Part shown: piece after piece, positions 1-11,603 of the stretch
How the letters are laid out: each line of letters begins with the position of its first letter
Position numbering within the stretch: position 1 is the stretch's first letter
From: Hamadaea sp.
GTDB lineage: Bacteria; Actinomycetota; Actinomycetes; Mycobacteriales; Micromonosporaceae
Assembly: GCF_013362815.1 (NCBI RefSeq)
Contig: NZ_JABFVK010000046.1
Coordinates: 1-64,000, forward strand
DNA length: 64,000 bases
Direction: 5' to 3'
The notes under the pieces: model-generated
The model's input: the letters and a program-made list of their open reading frames with translations, nothing else
Told to the model about the DNA's origin: nothing
Databases searched by the model: none
Made by a program: the position numbers and the translations under genes

Positions 1-558
1 GTTGATGTAGAAGATCCAGCGCCACTCCACCCAGGTGGTGAGCACGCCGGAGATGATGTAGCCGAGGATGCCGCCGATGCCGGTCAGGCCGCCCCAGATG
101 CCGAGCGCCTTGGTGCGCTCGACCGGATCGGTGAACAGCAGGGCGATGAGGCCCAGCGCCGCGGGTGCGGCGAGCGCCTCGCCGAGGCCCTGGCCGAACC
201 GGCCGGCGACCAGCACACCGGGCGCCATCGCGGTGCCGCAGACCGCCGAGGCCGTCGCGAACAGCACGACTCCGGCGATCAGCAGGCGACGGCGGCCGAA
301 CAGGTCGGCCAGCCGCCCGCCGAGCATGAGGAAACCGCCGGCCATCAGCACGTACGCGCTGACCACCCAGGCCAGGCCGGACTGGGTGAAGCCGAGGCGG
401 TCCTCGATCTTCGGCAGGGCGACATTGACGATCGTAATGTCCAGCACCAGCATGAACTGCAGCAGACCGAGCAGGCTGAGGGCCTTCCAGCGCCGCGGAT
501 CAGCCTGCGGCTGGGCTGCGTCGTGCACCGAGCTCGCGCTCGAACTTGCCGTGGTCAC
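1..558 (-). CDS. MFS transporter, DHA2/EmrB-QacA type (C-terminus beyond window)
   Basis: Reverse-strand translation VTTASSS...LGLLQFMLVLDITIVNVALPKIEDRLGFTQSGLAWVVSAYVLMAGGFLMLGGRLADLFGRRR; GTG start at 558 with upstream GAGGAG. Confidence 0.9.
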   Translation of the reverse strand, partial: MTTASSSASSVHDAAQPQADPRRWKALSLLGLLQFMLVLDITIVNVALPKIEDRLGFTQSGLAWVVSAYVLMAGGFLMLGGRLADLFGRRRLLIAGVVLFATASAVCGTAMAPGVLVAGRFGQGLGEALAAPAALGLIALLFTDPVERTKALGIWGGLTGIGGILGYIISGVLTTWVEWRWIFYIN

Positions 559-691
559 GTCTACTCCTCGAAGTGGGCTGAGATCCTTCAGTGGGTAGTC
601 GGAGCCGCGGCCCGGATTTCGACATGCCGGGGAGGGCTTGCCCGAGCCGCCGGGAGTGCGGTCAGTCGCGGCGCACTCCCGGCAGGCCCCG

Positions 692-1081
692 CTACGAGCG
701 CGGACTGTTCTGGTACGCCGCCAGCCACCACTCGCCTTGATCGCGTACGGCGATCCAGCTGCCCCGGATGGCCAGGTCCCCGGTGACTTCGAGGTCGCCG
801 GGGCGGACGATGCCGCCCTCGGTGAGCAATAGCGCCACGTCGCCGCAGAGGAACTTCAGCTGCAACGGCTGCCCGGTGACCTGGCTGCCGCGCAGCGGCC
901 CGCCGAACGCCGCCGACATGTAGGCCCGGATCTCCTCCCGGCCCGAGCAGTAGACGCCCGGCAGGATCATCGTGCCGTCGGGGACGAACAGGTCGGCGAA
1001 GGCGTCGGCGTCGTGCCGGCACCAGGCGGCGATGGTCCGCTGGGCCAGCCCGGCGACGGCGGCCCGATCGGTGGTGGCCAT
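692..1081 (-). CDS. SgcJ/EcaC-like NTF2/SnoaL-fold protein
   Basis: 129 aa; AWCRHDADAFADLFVPDGTMILPG...GREEIRAYM...GSWIAVRDQGEWWLAAYQNSP typical of SgcJ/EcaC family. Confidence 0.75.
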   Translation of the reverse strand: MATTDRAAVAGLAQRTIAAWCRHDADAFADLFVPDGTMILPGVYCSGREEIRAYMSAAFGGPLRGSQVTGQPLQLKFLCGDVALLLTEGGIVRPGDLEVTGDLAIRGSWIAVRDQGEWWLAAYQNSPRS

Positions 1082-1103
1082 GAATCTGCCTTCCTGTCCG
1101 GAA

Positions 1104-4100
1104 TCAGGCGCTCTGCAGGCTTTCCAGGATGTGCTCCGACAACGCGGCGACGGTCGGCTTGGCCCACAGGATCGTCGGCGGCAGATCCAGCCCGTACCGG
1201 CGCTGGAGGCGTACGCGCAACGCGACGGTCATGACGGAGTCCACGCCGAGTTCGACGAGCGGTCGCTTGATCTCCACGTCGGCCGAATCCAGGTTCAGCT
1301 CGGCCGCCACCTGTTCGCGTACGTCGAGGAGGATCTTCTGCTGGGCCTCCTCGGCGCTCAGCGTGGCGAAGTCGATGCTGAAGCCCTGTCCGGCCGCCGC
1401 ACCGGCGGCCTCCTCGCTGACGACCAGGTCGCGGAACATCGGCGGGCGGGCGGCGGCCGGAGTCGGCAGCACCCGCAGGATCGCCTGATAGCTCGCGGTG
1501 AACCGGTCACCGAACGACCACGCCTGGAACGCCTCAGCCGCGGTGACCGCCGCGAGCCCGCGCGAGTTGCCCTCCAGCATCGTGGTGCCGATGTCGGCCG
1601 ACAACCCGATGCCCTCCCACGCGGTCCAGCCGAGGCTGCGCGTCTCGGTGTGCCCGGTGGAGTTCCGATACGCGGCCAGCGTGTCCATGAACGAGTTGGC
1701 CGCCGCGTAGCTCGTCTGGCCGGTGAGCCGGGCGAACTGGCCGCAGGAGGAGAACAGCACGAAGAAGTCGAGTACGCCGGGCGGGAAGAGATTGTGCAGG
1801 ATCATCGCGCCCTTGGCCTTCGGCGCGAGGACTTCGCGCAGCCCGGCGACGTCCACCTTGTCCACTAGGGCGTCGTTGACGACTCCGGCAGCGTGGACGA
1901 TGCCCCGGATCGGCGGCAGGCCCAGCTTCCCCGGAGTCAGCGTCTCCGCGACCGCCTCGGCGTCGGTAATGTCGAGGGCGGCCACGGCCACCGTGACGCC
2001 GAGCGCCTCCAGCCCGAGGACTCCGTCGATCTGACGGCGTACCGCCGGATCGGTCACGGTCCCCCACGCGGTCCGCGGCGGCAGACCCCGGCGGCTGGTG
2101 AGCAGCAGCCGCCGCGCGCCCTGGTCGACGAGCCACCGCGCGACTTCCAGTCCGAGTGCGCCGAGACCGCCCGTGATCAGCACCGTCCCCGACGGCGAAC
2201 ACTGAAGCGGTGTGGCGTCGGCGCTGCGCTCGATGCGGGTCAGCCGGGGCGCCTGTGCTCCGTCGCGGGTCAGCGAGACGACATCCTCCTTGCCGGCTGC
2301 CTCCCGGAGCAGGCCGAGCAGTCCGGTGATGGCCCGCGGGTCGAGATCGTCGACGTCGACGGTGCCGCCCCACAGCTCGGGATGCTCACCGGCGATGATG
2401 CGGGACACGCCCCACACCGAACCGTGCGCGACCGAACGCTCGGACGCGGCGGTGCGTACGCCTCTCGTCAGGGCCCAGAGTCGTTGTGGTGCAACGGTTC
2501 CCGCCGAGTCGTCCCGAATGGCGACCAGCCGTTGCACGGTGCGTACGAGGGTCCAGGCGGACCGTTCGGCTGCCTGCTCCAGTGGCTCGCCGGGCCGGGC
2601 GACGGGCGGCACTGCGACTATCGCTCCCCGCCGCGACAGCAGTTCGGCGGTCAGCTCGTCCGGATCGGAGCCGAGCCGCACGCACGGTACGCCCGACGCC
2701 TCGAACTGCTGGGCCAGCACCGACGCGACTTGGGCGTCGCCGAGCAGCACGGCCTGCTGCAGTTCTGCGCTCTGGAGCTCGGCGGACTCGGCACGCTCAC
2801 CCGTCGGCACCGTACGCCACTCGATCTCGTGGACGAGTTCACGCGGCAGCACGGCGCTACCGAGGTGCTCGACCGCGGCGAACCGCAGCCCGACGCAGGT
2901 GGCGATGATCTCGCCGTCGAGCCCGGAGACCCAGACGTCCACGGTGTCCTGAGGTGAGCGCGGCGACCGCTTGCTGTGCACCACGATCTGCGCGGGCGGT
3001 TCGCCGCTGAAGGCGACTCGTTCGATGGACTTGGACATCCACAGCGTGGTCGCGTCGCCGGGGGCGACCACGACCGCGCTGATCGTCAGCGCGCCGTCGA
3101 TGAGGTGGGCCCAGCTCGTGGCCTTCGTCGCGGGCGGCGGGACGATGTCGAGGATGGCCAGCTGCTCCTGGTCGTCGCGCTTGAGTTCGACGAGGTCCCA
3201 GGGGAAGGCGTACCCGCCGACGCCCATGCGCTCGAACATCTCGGCGACTCGCGACGGCGAACCCTCGCCGAGGCGCGCACGCAGTCCGTCGACGTCGATG
3301 AGTCCCGACGGCTGCGGTACGCCGACGTCGATGGTGGCGGTCGTGTGGGTGAGCCACTCGTCGTCGGAGTCGGCGGCCTCGGCCGCCACCCGGGTGGCCA
3401 GCGAGAGGTTGCGGCCCTCGCGCACGATCTGCACGACGCGCGGCGGTTCGACGGCCAGCGGCGTACGCAGCACGATGTCGCTGAGCGAGGCGCTGCTGGC
3501 GTCTCCGGCCGCCTCGGCGAACGTGTTGAGGATGGAGGCCGCCGGCGTCACCTCGACGCCGACCAGCCCGTGGAACAGCGGATACGGGCGGCTGGCGACG
3601 TCGAGATAGGTCTGCCAGACCTGCCGGGTCGGCGATCCGCTGACCGTCATCCGCCCGCCGAGCAGGCTGTGCCGGGCCGGATCGTGACCGCCGCCCAGCG
3701 CGCTCGCCGACGCGTCGGTGAAGATCCAGTAGGGCCGGTGCTGCCAGGCCGCGCCGGGGATGGGCAGCAGCTCACCGGCCGGGAAGTGCCGCGACCAGTC
3801 GACCTCCGCGCCCGCACAGTAAATCTTGGCGAGGTTGGCCAGCAGCGTGTCGGTCTCGTCGGCGTTGCGAGTGAGCGTGCCGACGACGAGGACGTCGTCG
3901 GAGTCCAGGTGCCGGGCCGTCTCCCCGATCGAATGAGCCACCACACGATGGGACGAGACCTCGACGAAGAGCCGATGCCCGTCGGTGATCGCGGCCTCGA
4001 CCGCTTCGGCGAAGCGGACCGGGTTACGCAGGTTCGTCGCCCAGTAGTCGCTGTCGCGAGGGGCGGTCGAGCGGGGATCGGCCAACGCCGTCGAATACAG

Positions 4101-6359
4101 CGGCAGAGTGGCCGGGCGCGGGGTCAGGTCGGCCGCCGCCGCGGCGACATCAGCCACCACGTGGTCGACGTGCCGGCTGTGGAAGGCGATCTCGGTGTCG
4201 ACCATCCACATGGCCACGCCGTCCTCGCGCCATTTGGCCACGAGCTCCTCGATGGCCGCCTTGTCACCGGAGACCACTGTGGACGACGGGCTCGCCGAGA
4301 TGGCCGCCTCGACGTCCGTACGCCCGGCGAGCCGCCGGCTCGTCTCGGCGAACGGCAGACCGGCCATCGCCATGCGGCCCATGCCTTCCAGCCGTTGCAG
4401 CGCGGCGGCCCGACGGCAGGCGAACCGAGCGGCGTCGAGGAGGTCCAGCGACCCGGCGACGACGGCGGCCGCGATCTCGCCGACCGAGTGGCCGATGACG
4501 GCAGCCGGTTCGAGCCCCTTGTCCCGCCACACTTCGGCCAGCGCGACCTGCATCGCGAAGGTCAGCGCCTGGACGTGCGCCGCGGTCCACGGGCCACCGG
4601 CCTCGATCGCCTCCCGGGGCGTCCAGCCGAGCTCGGCTCCGAACACTCCGGCGAGCCGGTCGATCATCGCGGCGAACGCCGGTTCCTGCGCGAGCAGCTG
4701 CCGCCCCATGCCCGACCACTGTGCGCCGTGACCGCTGAAGACCCACACCACACCGGTGTCACCGGAGACGACTCGGCCCTTGACGGTGCCTGGCAGCGAT
4801 ACGCCGTCCGCCACCGCCCGCAGCCGCTCGCCGAGTTCGGCCGCGGACCGGGCCACCACGGCGACCCGCTGCGGCAGATGGGAGCGCCGAAGCGAAAGGG
4901 TATGCCCAGCCGACGCCGTCGCGGTCTGCGGATGCTCGGTGAGCCAGTCGGCCACCGAACCGGCCAGTGCCAAAGTACCGGCCTCGGACATCGCCGAAAC
5001 GGGGAAGACTCCGGGTTGCCCGTTGTCGGCCGGAGGCTGCGCCGAAGCCGTCGCCGGACCCTCCTCCAGGATCAGGTGGGCGATCGTGCCGCCGACGCCA
5101 TAGCTGGAGACTCCCGCGCGACGTGTACGCCCCTCGGCAGCCGGCCAGGCAGTGCCCGGCGACACCAGGCGCAACTTGGCGGCCGACCAGTCGACGGCCG
5201 GACTCGGTACGCCGTGCAGGCTCGGCGGCAGCTGCTCGTGCCGCAACGCCAGGACCGTCTTGATGACGCCGGCGATTCCGGAGCCGCCCTCGACGTGACC
5301 GATGTTCGGCTTCACCGAGCCGATCAGGCACTCCGCACCGGGGCGGCGGACCGAGCCGAAGACCTGGGCGAGCGCCTCGATCTCCTTGCCGTCACCGGTC
5401 GGCGTACCGGTGCCGTGTGCCTCCACATAGTCCACAGTGGCCGGATCGATGCCCGCCCGGTCATAGACGGTACGCAGCATGTGCGCCTGCGCCTCCGCGT
5501 TCGGCGCCATCATCCCGTCGGACCGGCCGTCCTGGAACACCCCCGTACCACGGATGACCGCCTGGATCGGGTCCTTGTCGCGTACCGCATCAGAAAGACG
5601 CTTGAGCACCACGACGCCGGCGCCTTCGCCGCGGCCGTAACCGTCGGCCTGCTCGTCGAAGGCCTTGCTCCGCCCGTCGGGCGCGAGCGCACCGGTGGCC
5701 TCGAGCGCGACGTTGAGAGCGGGCGTGGCCATGAGATTGAGGCCGCCGACGATCGCGATCGGCGTCTCGCCCTCGCGCAGGCTCTGCACCGCGAGATGAA
5801 GCGCGGTCAATGAGCCCGCGCAGGCCGTGTCGACCGCGAGGCTGGGCCCGTGCACGTCGAGGAAGTAGGAAACGCGATTGGCGATGCCGTAGTAGGTCGT
5901 GCCGTTCACCGCGTATGCGCCGGTAGTGGGCATGTCCTCCAGCAGTCGGCGGCCGTAGTCGTTGGAGTTGGCGGCGATGAAGACCCCCGCGTCGGTGCCG
6001 CGCAACGACGACGGCGCGATTCCGGCGTCGACCAGCGCCTCCCAGGACATCTCGAGCATGAACCGCTGTTGCGGGTCGAGATAGTCGGCCTCGCGCGGGG
6101 AGATCCCGAAGAAGTCGGCGTCGAATCCCTCGATGTCGTCGAGGAACGAGCCGAGCAGAGTCGTCTCCCGCATGATGGCGGTGGCCTGCGGACTGGCGGC
6201 GGCGTAAGGCTTCCACCGCTTCTCCGGCATCTCCCGGACCGAGCTGCGACCCGCCGCTAGGAATTCCCAGAACTTCTCCGGAGAATCCAAGTCCGGGGCG
6301 AACCGGCAACTCATTCCGACAATGGCTATGGCCTCGTTCGCTGCCGCATTCTCGTTCAA
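1104..6359 (-). CDS. Iterative type I PKS, 6-MSAS/NcsB type (KS-AT-DH/TH-KR-ACP)
   Basis: [31 protein letters not shown] motif, [36 protein letters not shown] start at 6359 preceded by GAAGGAG gives ~1751 aa; the supplied ORF extends upstream into non-PKS-like sequence. Confidence 0.9.
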   Translation of the reverse strand: MNENAAANEAIAIVGMSCRFAPDLDSPEKFWEFLAAGRSSVREMPEKRWKPYAAASPQATAIMRETTLLGSFLDDIEGFDADFFGISPREADYLDPQQRFMLEMSWEALVDAGIAPSSLRGTDAGVFIAANSNDYGRRLLEDMPTTGAYAVNGTTYYGIANRVSYFLDVHGPSLAVDTACAGSLTALHLAVQSLREGETPIAIVGGLNLMATPALNVALEATGALAPDGRSKAFDEQADGYGRGEGAGVVVLKRLSDAVRDKDPIQAVIRGTGVFQDGRSDGMMAPNAEAQAHMLRTVYDRAGIDPATVDYVEAHGTGTPTGDGKEIEALAQVFGSVRRPGAECLIGSVKPNIGHVEGGSGIAGVIKTVLALRHEQLPPSLHGVPSPAVDWSAAKLRLVSPGTAWPAAEGRTRRAGVSSYGVGGTIAHLILEEGPATASAQPPADNGQPGVFPVSAMSEAGTLALAGSVADWLTEHPQTATASAGHTLSLRRSHLPQRVAVVARSAAELGERLRAVADGVSLPGTVKGRVVSGDTGVVWVFSGHGAQWSGMGRQLLAQEPAFAAMIDRLAGVFGAELGWTPREAIEAGGPWTAAHVQALTFAMQVALAEVWRDKGLEPAAVIGHSVGEIAAAVVAGSLDLLDAARFACRRAAALQRLEGMGRMAMAGLPFAETSRRLAGRTDVEAAISASPSSTVVSGDKAAIEELVAKWREDGVAMWMVDTEIAFHSRHVDHVVADVAAAAADLTPRPATLPLYSTALADPRSTAPRDSDYWATNLRNPVRFAEAVEAAITDGHRLFVEVSSHRVVAHSIGETARHLDSDDVLVVGTLTRNADETDTLLANLAKIYCAGAEVDWSRHFPAGELLPIPGAAWQHRPYWIFTDASASALGGGHDPARHSLLGGRMTVSGSPTRQVWQTYLDVASRPYPLFHGLVGVEVTPAASILNTFAEAAGDASSASLSDIVLRTPLAVEPPRVVQIVREGRNLSLATRVAAEAADSDDEWLTHTTATIDVGVPQPSGLIDVDGLRARLGEGSPSRVAEMFERMGVGGYAFPWDLVELKRDDQEQLAILDIVPPPATKATSWAHLIDGALTISAVVVAPGDATTLWMSKSIERVAFSGEPPAQIVVHSKRSPRSPQDTVDVWVSGLDGEIIATCVGLRFAAVEHLGSAVLPRELVHEIEWRTVPTGERAESAELQSAELQQAVLLGDAQVASVLAQQFEASGVPCVRLGSDPDELTAELLSRRGAIVAVPPVARPGEPLEQAAERSAWTLVRTVQRLVAIRDDSAGTVAPQRLWALTRGVRTAASERSVAHGSVWGVSRIIAGEHPELWGGTVDVDDLDPRAITGLLGLLREAAGKEDVVSLTRDGAQAPRLTRIERSADATPLQCSPSGTVLITGGLGALGLEVARWLVDQGARRLLLTSRRGLPPRTAWGTVTDPAVRRQIDGVLGLEALGVTVAVAALDITDAEAVAETLTPGKLGLPPIRGIVHAAGVVNDALVDKVDVAGLREVLAPKAKGAMILHNLFPPGVLDFFVLFSSCGQFARLTGQTSYAAANSFMDTLAAYRNSTGHTETRSLGWTAWEGIGLSADIGTTMLEGNSRGLAAVTAAEAFQAWSFGDRFTASYQAILRVLPTPAAARPPMFRDLVVSEEAAGAAAGQGFSIDFATLSAEEAQQKILLDVREQVAAELNLDSADVEIKRPLVELGVDSVMTVALRVRLQRRYGLDLPPTILWAKPTVAALSEHILESLQSA

Positions 6360-6622
6360 GTCCTCGCTCCTTCTCGCCAGATCCGCTTCAGCTCGGCGCG
6401 GGTGTGCCGCACTCCAGCAGGTTGGCGCGGACGCGCCGGTCAAGGCATCTCTCAACGTGTCGTATCGGCCCGGCGGCCGGGTGTGGGAGCGTCGCCGAAT
6501 GGATAGCGGCGAGCGTGACTGACGTGCGCGGCAAAGGCATGTTCCGGGTGCCCGGCAGGAGCCGATCGGCATACCGCACATTGGAAGATGCCGCCTCATT
6601 TCCAGGGCGTCGACAATCACGT

Positions 6623-8290
6623 ATGACCATCCCCACCAGTCACGAGATCGTGCCGTGGCCCGCCGACGCGGCCGCTCGATACGTCGCGAAGGGCCACTGG
6701 GCCGGCCGGACGCTCGGCGCTCAGCTGGCCGAGGTCGCTCGGCGTACGCCGGACGCGGTGTGCCTGATCGACGGCGAGGTCCGGCTCACCTTCCGGGAGC
6801 TGTTGTCCCGGGCCGACGGCGCTGCCGAGCGGCTCCGGGCGATCGGCGTACGCCCCGACGACCGCATCCTGATCCAGCTGCCGAACCGCTGGGAGTTCGT
6901 CGTCGTGACGGTCGCCTGTTTCCGGCTCGGCGCGATCCCGGTGTGGGCGCTGACCGAGCATCGGGAACACGAGATCTCGGGACTCCTGGCGCATACCGAG
7001 GCCAAGGGGCTGGTGGTCCCCGACTTCCACCGCGACTTCGACCACCAGGCGCTGGCGGCTTCGATCGCCGCATCCGCCCCGGCGCTCGGGCCGGCGGCTG
7101 CGCCGCACGTCATCGTGGCTGGAGACGAGGTCTGGCCGGGAAATCTGAGCCTGCGCGACCTGATCGCCGAGGCGGATGACGACGGTGTCACCGAGCGGCT
7201 CGACGCCGAGCAGCCGGCCGCCGACGCAGTCGTGACGCTGCTGCTGTCCGGTGGGACCACTGGAGTCCCGAAGCTCATTCCGCGTACGCACAACGACTTG
7301 TGCTATCTGATGAAGCAGGCCGCCGATATCTGCCGGTTCGGGCCGGACACGGTCTACCTGGCGGTGTTGCCGGTCGGCCACGGATTCGTCAACACCGGGC
7401 CGGGCATCCTGGGCGCGCTGCTCAGCGGCGGCCGCGTCGTGATCGGACGGTCACCGTCGCCGGAGACGGCGTTCGGCTTGATCGAGCGCGAACGCGTCAC
7501 GGCCACCTCGGTCGTACCGACGATCGTCCACCGGTGGCTGGAGCATCGGGCCGCCCATCCAGAGGCCGACCTCAGCTCGCTGCGCCTGCTGCAGGTGGGC
7601 GCGGCGCGGCTCGCCCCCGAGGTGGCCCAGCGAATCGAACCGGAATTGGGCTGCACGCTCCAGCAGGTGTTCGGCATGGGCGAAGGGCTGTTGTGCCTGA
7701 CCCGCCTCGACGATCCCGCCGAAGTCGTCCTCCATACCCAAGGACGCCCCGTCAGCCCGGACGACGAACTGCTCATCGTGGACTCCGACGGCGTACCGGT
7801 GGCCGACGGCGAACCCGGCATCCTGCTGACCCGCGGTCCCTACACGATCCGCAACTACTACCGTCTCCCCGAGGTCAACCTGCGCTCGTTCCGCGACGGC
7901 TGGTACAACACCGGCGACGTGGTGCGGCTACGCCCGGACGGCAACCTCGTCGTCGAGGGCCGGGAGAAGGACTTCATCAACCGGGGCGGCGAGAAGATCA
8001 GCGCGGAGGAGGTTGAGTCGTTCGCCCGGGAACACCCGGCGGTACGCGAAGCAGCCGCGGTGGCGCTGCCCGATCCGGAATACGGCGAGGTCGTCTGCCT
8101 TTACGCCGTCCCCGTCTCGGTGGAATCCGTGCAGCTGGCCGAGATCCACGCCGTGATGCTGGACGCCGGGGTCGCCAAGTTCAAGCTGCCACAGCACTTG
8201 GTCGTCGTGGACGCGCTGCCGTTGACCGGTGTCGGGAAGGTCGACAAGAAGGCTCTGCGGGCTGACGCCGCTCGCCGCTTCGCCCCCTGA
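6623..8290 (+). CDS. Aryl-AMP ligase / 2,3-dihydroxybenzoate-AMP ligase-like (ANL superfamily)
   Basis: [71 protein letters not shown]; divergent from the PKS. Confidence 0.88.
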   Translation: MTIPTSHEIVPWPADAAARYVAKGHWAGRTLGAQLAEVARRTPDAVCLIDGEVRLTFRELLSRADGAAERLRAIGVRPDDRILIQLPNRWEFVVVTVACFRLGAIPVWALTEHREHEISGLLAHTEAKGLVVPDFHRDFDHQALAASIAASAPALGPAAAPHVIVAGDEVWPGNLSLRDLIAEADDDGVTERLDAEQPAADAVVTLLLSGGTTGVPKLIPRTHNDLCYLMKQAADICRFGPDTVYLAVLPVGHGFVNTGPGILGALLSGGRVVIGRSPSPETAFGLIERERVTATSVVPTIVHRWLEHRAAHPEADLSSLRLLQVGAARLAPEVAQRIEPELGCTLQQVFGMGEGLLCLTRLDDPAEVVLHTQGRPVSPDDELLIVDSDGVPVADGEPGILLTRGPYTIRNYYRLPEVNLRSFRDGWYNTGDVVRLRPDGNLVVEGREKDFINRGGEKISAEEVESFAREHPAVREAAAVALPDPEYGEVVCLYAVPVSVESVQLAEIHAVMLDAGVAKFKLPQHLVVVDALPLTGVGKVDKKALRADAARRFAP

Positions 8291-8310
8291 CCCCCTTTGG
8301 GGGCGTTGGG

Positions 8311-8435
8311 ACCCGCCCGCTGCGCGGCGCGTTGTCCGACGCGCGGCGCGCGGCGGGGAGACCCGTCCGCTGCGCGGCGCGTTATCCGGGGATAACGTCG
8401 TTATTCGCTCGGCAGAGACCGCGTTATCCCGGGAT
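8311..8435. repeat. 28-bp direct repeat (8311-8338, 8361-8388) followed by palindromic dispersed repeat copy A
   Basis: ACCCGYCCGCTGCGCGGCGCGTTRTCCG twice at 50-bp period; CGTTATCCGGGGATAACG palindrome and GCGTTATCCCGGGAT aligned with copies B/C at identical spacing. Confidence 0.75.
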
Positions 8436-8509
8436 ACTGCGGGCGGGCGGGCTGGCGGGCTGGCTGGCGCAACGCGGCGCGGCGCGACGGACGCGACGCG
8501 AACGCGGCG

Positions 8510-9532
8510 TCAGCAAGCGCCAAGCTCCACAATCGACATGAACGAGCCGCGCCCGACCGGCCACACTCGGCGTACGACTAGCCCGGCGTTGCCGGCGAGC
8601 GAGCCGATCGTAGTTACGCCCCGTTCGGCCCCGCCGTAGAAGGTGAGCATCCGCAGATCCATCGCACTGTCCGGGGATTCGCCGTCCGCGCCCACCGCCT
8701 CGATGACCAGCACGACGCCGTCAGCACCGCCTGAGGTTGCGGCCTCGGCGCATCGCCGCAGGATCGCGGTGGCCGCGTCGTCGTCCCAGTCGTGGAGGAT
8801 CGCCGACAGCACGTATCCGCCGGCTCCGGGCGGGAGCGGGTCGAAGAAGCTGCCGGGCCGTACCTCGGCGCGGTCGGCCAGGCCGCGGTCATGCAGCGTC
8901 TTGCGCGCGTGTTCGGCCGGCCCAGGCAGGTCGACCAGAGTGCCGCGCAAGTCGCGGTGCCGGGTCAGGACCGTGCTCAACAGCTTTCCGTTGCCGCCGC
9001 CGACATCGACCACATGACCCAGATCCATCCACGGGTACGCCTCGGCGATCCCGTCGTTGTCGAGGTCCATGTGGTGATCCATGAGTTCGTCGAAGCTCTT
9101 CGACAACGCCGGATCGGCGGCCAGATCGTCCCAGAACGAGGCGCCGTAGCGCAGCGGATACGCCGGGCGTCCCGTGCGGACGGCGTACGCGAGGTCGGCG
9201 AAGCTCAGGTCGCCGCGGCCCACCGCACCGGTGATGTCGAGCCACTTGCGCCGTCCGGCCGGGTGGTCGTCGCGCAATTGCTCACCGAGCTCGGTGGTGG
9301 CATACGCCCCTTCGCCATCATGGGTGAACACGCCGATGGTGACGAGGTGGCGCATCAGGCGGTCGAGCGCGCCGGGGTGAGCGTCGCACGCAGCCGCGAT
9401 CTCGTGCGGCGTACGCCGTCCGGCGGCGACGTGGTCGGCGAGCCGGAGGGTGGCCGCGACCCGGAGTGCCATCGGGGTGGCCAGATCCGCCACCGCGCGC
9501 AGACCCCGGCGCGGTTGCGTGGGTTGAGTCAT
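8510..9532 (-). CDS. SAM-dependent O-methyltransferase (acetylserotonin/hydroxyneurosporene OMT family)
   Basis: 340 aa; VVDVGGGNGKLLSTVL, LHDWDDDAATAILRRC motifs. Confidence 0.88.
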   Translation of the reverse strand: MTQPTQPRRGLRAVADLATPMALRVAATLRLADHVAAGRRTPHEIAAACDAHPGALDRLMRHLVTIGVFTHDGEGAYATTELGEQLRDDHPAGRRKWLDITGAVGRGDLSFADLAYAVRTGRPAYPLRYGASFWDDLAADPALSKSFDELMDHHMDLDNDGIAEAYPWMDLGHVVDVGGGNGKLLSTVLTRHRDLRGTLVDLPGPAEHARKTLHDRGLADRAEVRPGSFFDPLPPGAGGYVLSAILHDWDDDAATAILRRCAEAATSGGADGVVLVIEAVGADGESPDSAMDLRMLTFYGGAERGVTTIGSLAGNAGLVVRRVWPVGRGSFMSIVELGAC

Positions 9533-9628
9533 CGATGTCTCCCTCGTTCGCCGCCCAGCGTAGGCGGCGCACGCTCCAGGCGGCGTCTTCGTGATTGCGC
9601 AAGGGACCGCGAACGTTTCCGCCTGGGA

Positions 9629-9655
9629 TGTCGAGATCGGCGGCCCGGCTCCGAC
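9629..9655 (+). promoter_or_regulatory. Candidate ECF42-type promoter TGTCGA-N17-CGAC
   Basis: TGTCGA 9629-9634, CGAC 9652-9655, ~50 nt upstream of a DGPF/YCII gene; matches ECF42 promoter consensus as I recall it. Confidence 0.5.
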
Positions 9656-9702
9656 TTATCTACGGAGGACCTCACGCGAGTGGGCGGACTGGAGGGAGCG
9701 CG

Positions 9703-10062
9703 TTGAAGTACGTGATCATGATCTACGGCAACCCGGACGCGCCCGCCCATCCCGCTCTCGGGCCGGGGACGGCGACGCCTGGGTTCGATCCGCTCTTGCG
9801 GGAGATCGCGGAGTCGGGCGAGCTGATCGACGCCCGTGCGCTCGCCGATCCGGTGACCGCGTCGACGCTGCGGCTGCACGACGGCGTACTGGCCTCGATG
9901 GCCGGTCCGTTCCCGGCCGGGCTGGAGCACCTGGTCGCCTTCGTGGTGGTCGACTGCGAGTCCCGGGACCGGGCCGCCGAGATCGCGGGGTGGTTCCCCA
10001 ACGCGTACACCGCCGGCGTGGAGGTGCGCCCGGTGATGGGTTCGTCCGGTTTGGAGATGTGA
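9703..10062 (+). CDS. YCII/DGPF-domain protein
   Basis: KYVIMIYGNPD...HDGVLASMAGPFPAGLEHLVAFVVVDCESRDRAAEIAGWFPNAYTAGVEVRPVM; TTG start with GGAGGG upstream. Confidence 0.75.
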   Translation: MKYVIMIYGNPDAPAHPALGPGTATPGFDPLLREIAESGELIDARALADPVTASTLRLHDGVLASMAGPFPAGLEHLVAFVVVDCESRDRAAEIAGWFPNAYTAGVEVRPVMGSSGLEM

Positions 10063-10734
10063 ACGACGGCTTATTCGACTGTCGGATAGCGCACAATTCG
10101 CGCCCGCGCGCAACCGCCGGAGCGCGCAGTCGAAGCGTGCGTACGCCACCGCCAAAGGATTCGTCCGCAGATGCAATTTGCATGCCTGAACGGCGTCACT
10201 CAGCGTGGCGAATGGAGCGCTCACTATTTGCGGAATGGCCGGATCGCCGCCGGAGTGTCGCCATTTCACCTCAGCACGGCGTGACGAAAACGGATAACTG
10301 CGATACCCGCTATCCCCTCTCCAAAATGTTGCTCACTTTCGGAAGCGGAGCGAACGACCAGGGATGAGTGAGCAGTTCAGGGCACCAGGACGAGAATTCA
10401 TCCCAAGATTCAGGACACCCGTATCACTTTGTAGCACTGACTCGTTGCTTCGACGCGCCCGCGCTCCGTAACATCTGGTTCCATCACTGGACCGATGGCG
10501 AAGCGGCGATCGGGATCCGAAAGCTACTCGCGGGTTAACTGCGGTCACCTTTGCGAAATGCCGGGGGGACACACGGAACAGAGGTGGTAATAAGACCTCG
10601 CAAGAGCCTTCGAAGACGTTTTCGCGGCCGTGGTGGAAGCGGCCCGCCAAATGGTCCGTGAATGGCTCGGGACGCTCCGTATTCCGGTACACGGGTACCG
10701 CACGTCGGGATGCCGATTAGGCCAAGGAGGCGTC

Positions 10735-11538
10735 ATGGATAAAGCGGCGGAGAAAGCCGTCGAACGGGTGATCGCGGTGATGCGCGACAATTTGGACGAA
10801 CAGCTGACCATCGACGACATGGCCAAGGTCGCGATGTTCAGCAAGTTCCACTTCTCCCGCATCTTCCAGCGGGTGACCGGGCTGTCGCCGGGCCGGTTCC
10901 TGTCGGCGCTGCGGCTGCAGCGGGCCAAGCAGTTGCTGGTCTCCACCTCGTACAACATCGCCGACATAAGCCTGCGGGTGGGCTACACGAGCGTCGGGAC
11001 GTTCAGCTCCCGCTTCACCCGCAGCGTCGGCCTGTCCCCCACCACTTACCGGCGTCAGCAGGGAGTCACGCCGTACATCGAGACGACCTGCCCCAACCAC
11101 GCCGTCGGCGTGGCGACCGGCTCGATGCGGGGCGTCATCCGTTCGGCGTCACCGGAACGCGACGAGCTGATCTTCGCGGGCCTGTTCCGCGACCGCATCC
11201 CGGAGGGCAGGCCGGTCAGTTGCACCGTGCTGGCCGGGGCCGGGCCGTTCCTGCTGGAGAAGGTGCCACCGGGAATGTGGTACCTGCTGGTGCACTCGGT
11301 GCCGGCCGGAACCGAAACGGCCCGGCCGGGCACCGTGGGCGCGGATCAGCTCGCCGCCGCGACCATCGGCCCCGTCGCCGTACGCCAGGAGGCGTCCATC
11401 GAAGGCGTCGAGGTCCAGCTGCGCTCGATGGGCTCGATGGATCCACCCGTTCTCATGGCGTTGCTCGACGTGCGAACCGCCGCCCTCGAACGGATCGGCC
11501 AGCAGCGTACGCGGCGTCCCGACCGGCTGTTCCGGTGA
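10735..11538 (+). CDS. AraC/XylS family transcriptional regulator
   Basis: N-terminal double HTH: LTIDDMAKVAMFSKFHFSRIFQRVTGLSPGRFLSALRLQRAKQLL...VGYTSVGTFSSRFTRSVGLSP; AAGGAGG RBS. Confidence 0.9.
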   Translation: MDKAAEKAVERVIAVMRDNLDEQLTIDDMAKVAMFSKFHFSRIFQRVTGLSPGRFLSALRLQRAKQLLVSTSYNIADISLRVGYTSVGTFSSRFTRSVGLSPTTYRRQQGVTPYIETTCPNHAVGVATGSMRGVIRSASPERDELIFAGLFRDRIPEGRPVSCTVLAGAGPFLLEKVPPGMWYLLVHSVPAGTETARPGTVGADQLAAATIGPVAVRQEASIEGVEVQLRSMGSMDPPVLMALLDVRTAALERIGQQRTRRPDRLFR

Positions 11539-11603
11539 TCGTCAGCTGAGGGTCGCCCGGCCCTCAGCCCTGCCGGCGTCCGCGGCTCCGCCCGCGAAAC
11601 GGC

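Noticed and set aside
2976-5813. 945-aa + strand ORF antisense to the PKS
   Set aside because: High-GC shadow ORF opposite clear KS/AT/DH domains; composition Arg/Gly/Asp-rich with no domain signature.
1-9532. Enediyne biosynthetic cluster
   Set aside because: Only an SgcJ-like protein and an aryl module are visible; no PKSE, E3/E4/E5/E10 genes in the window.
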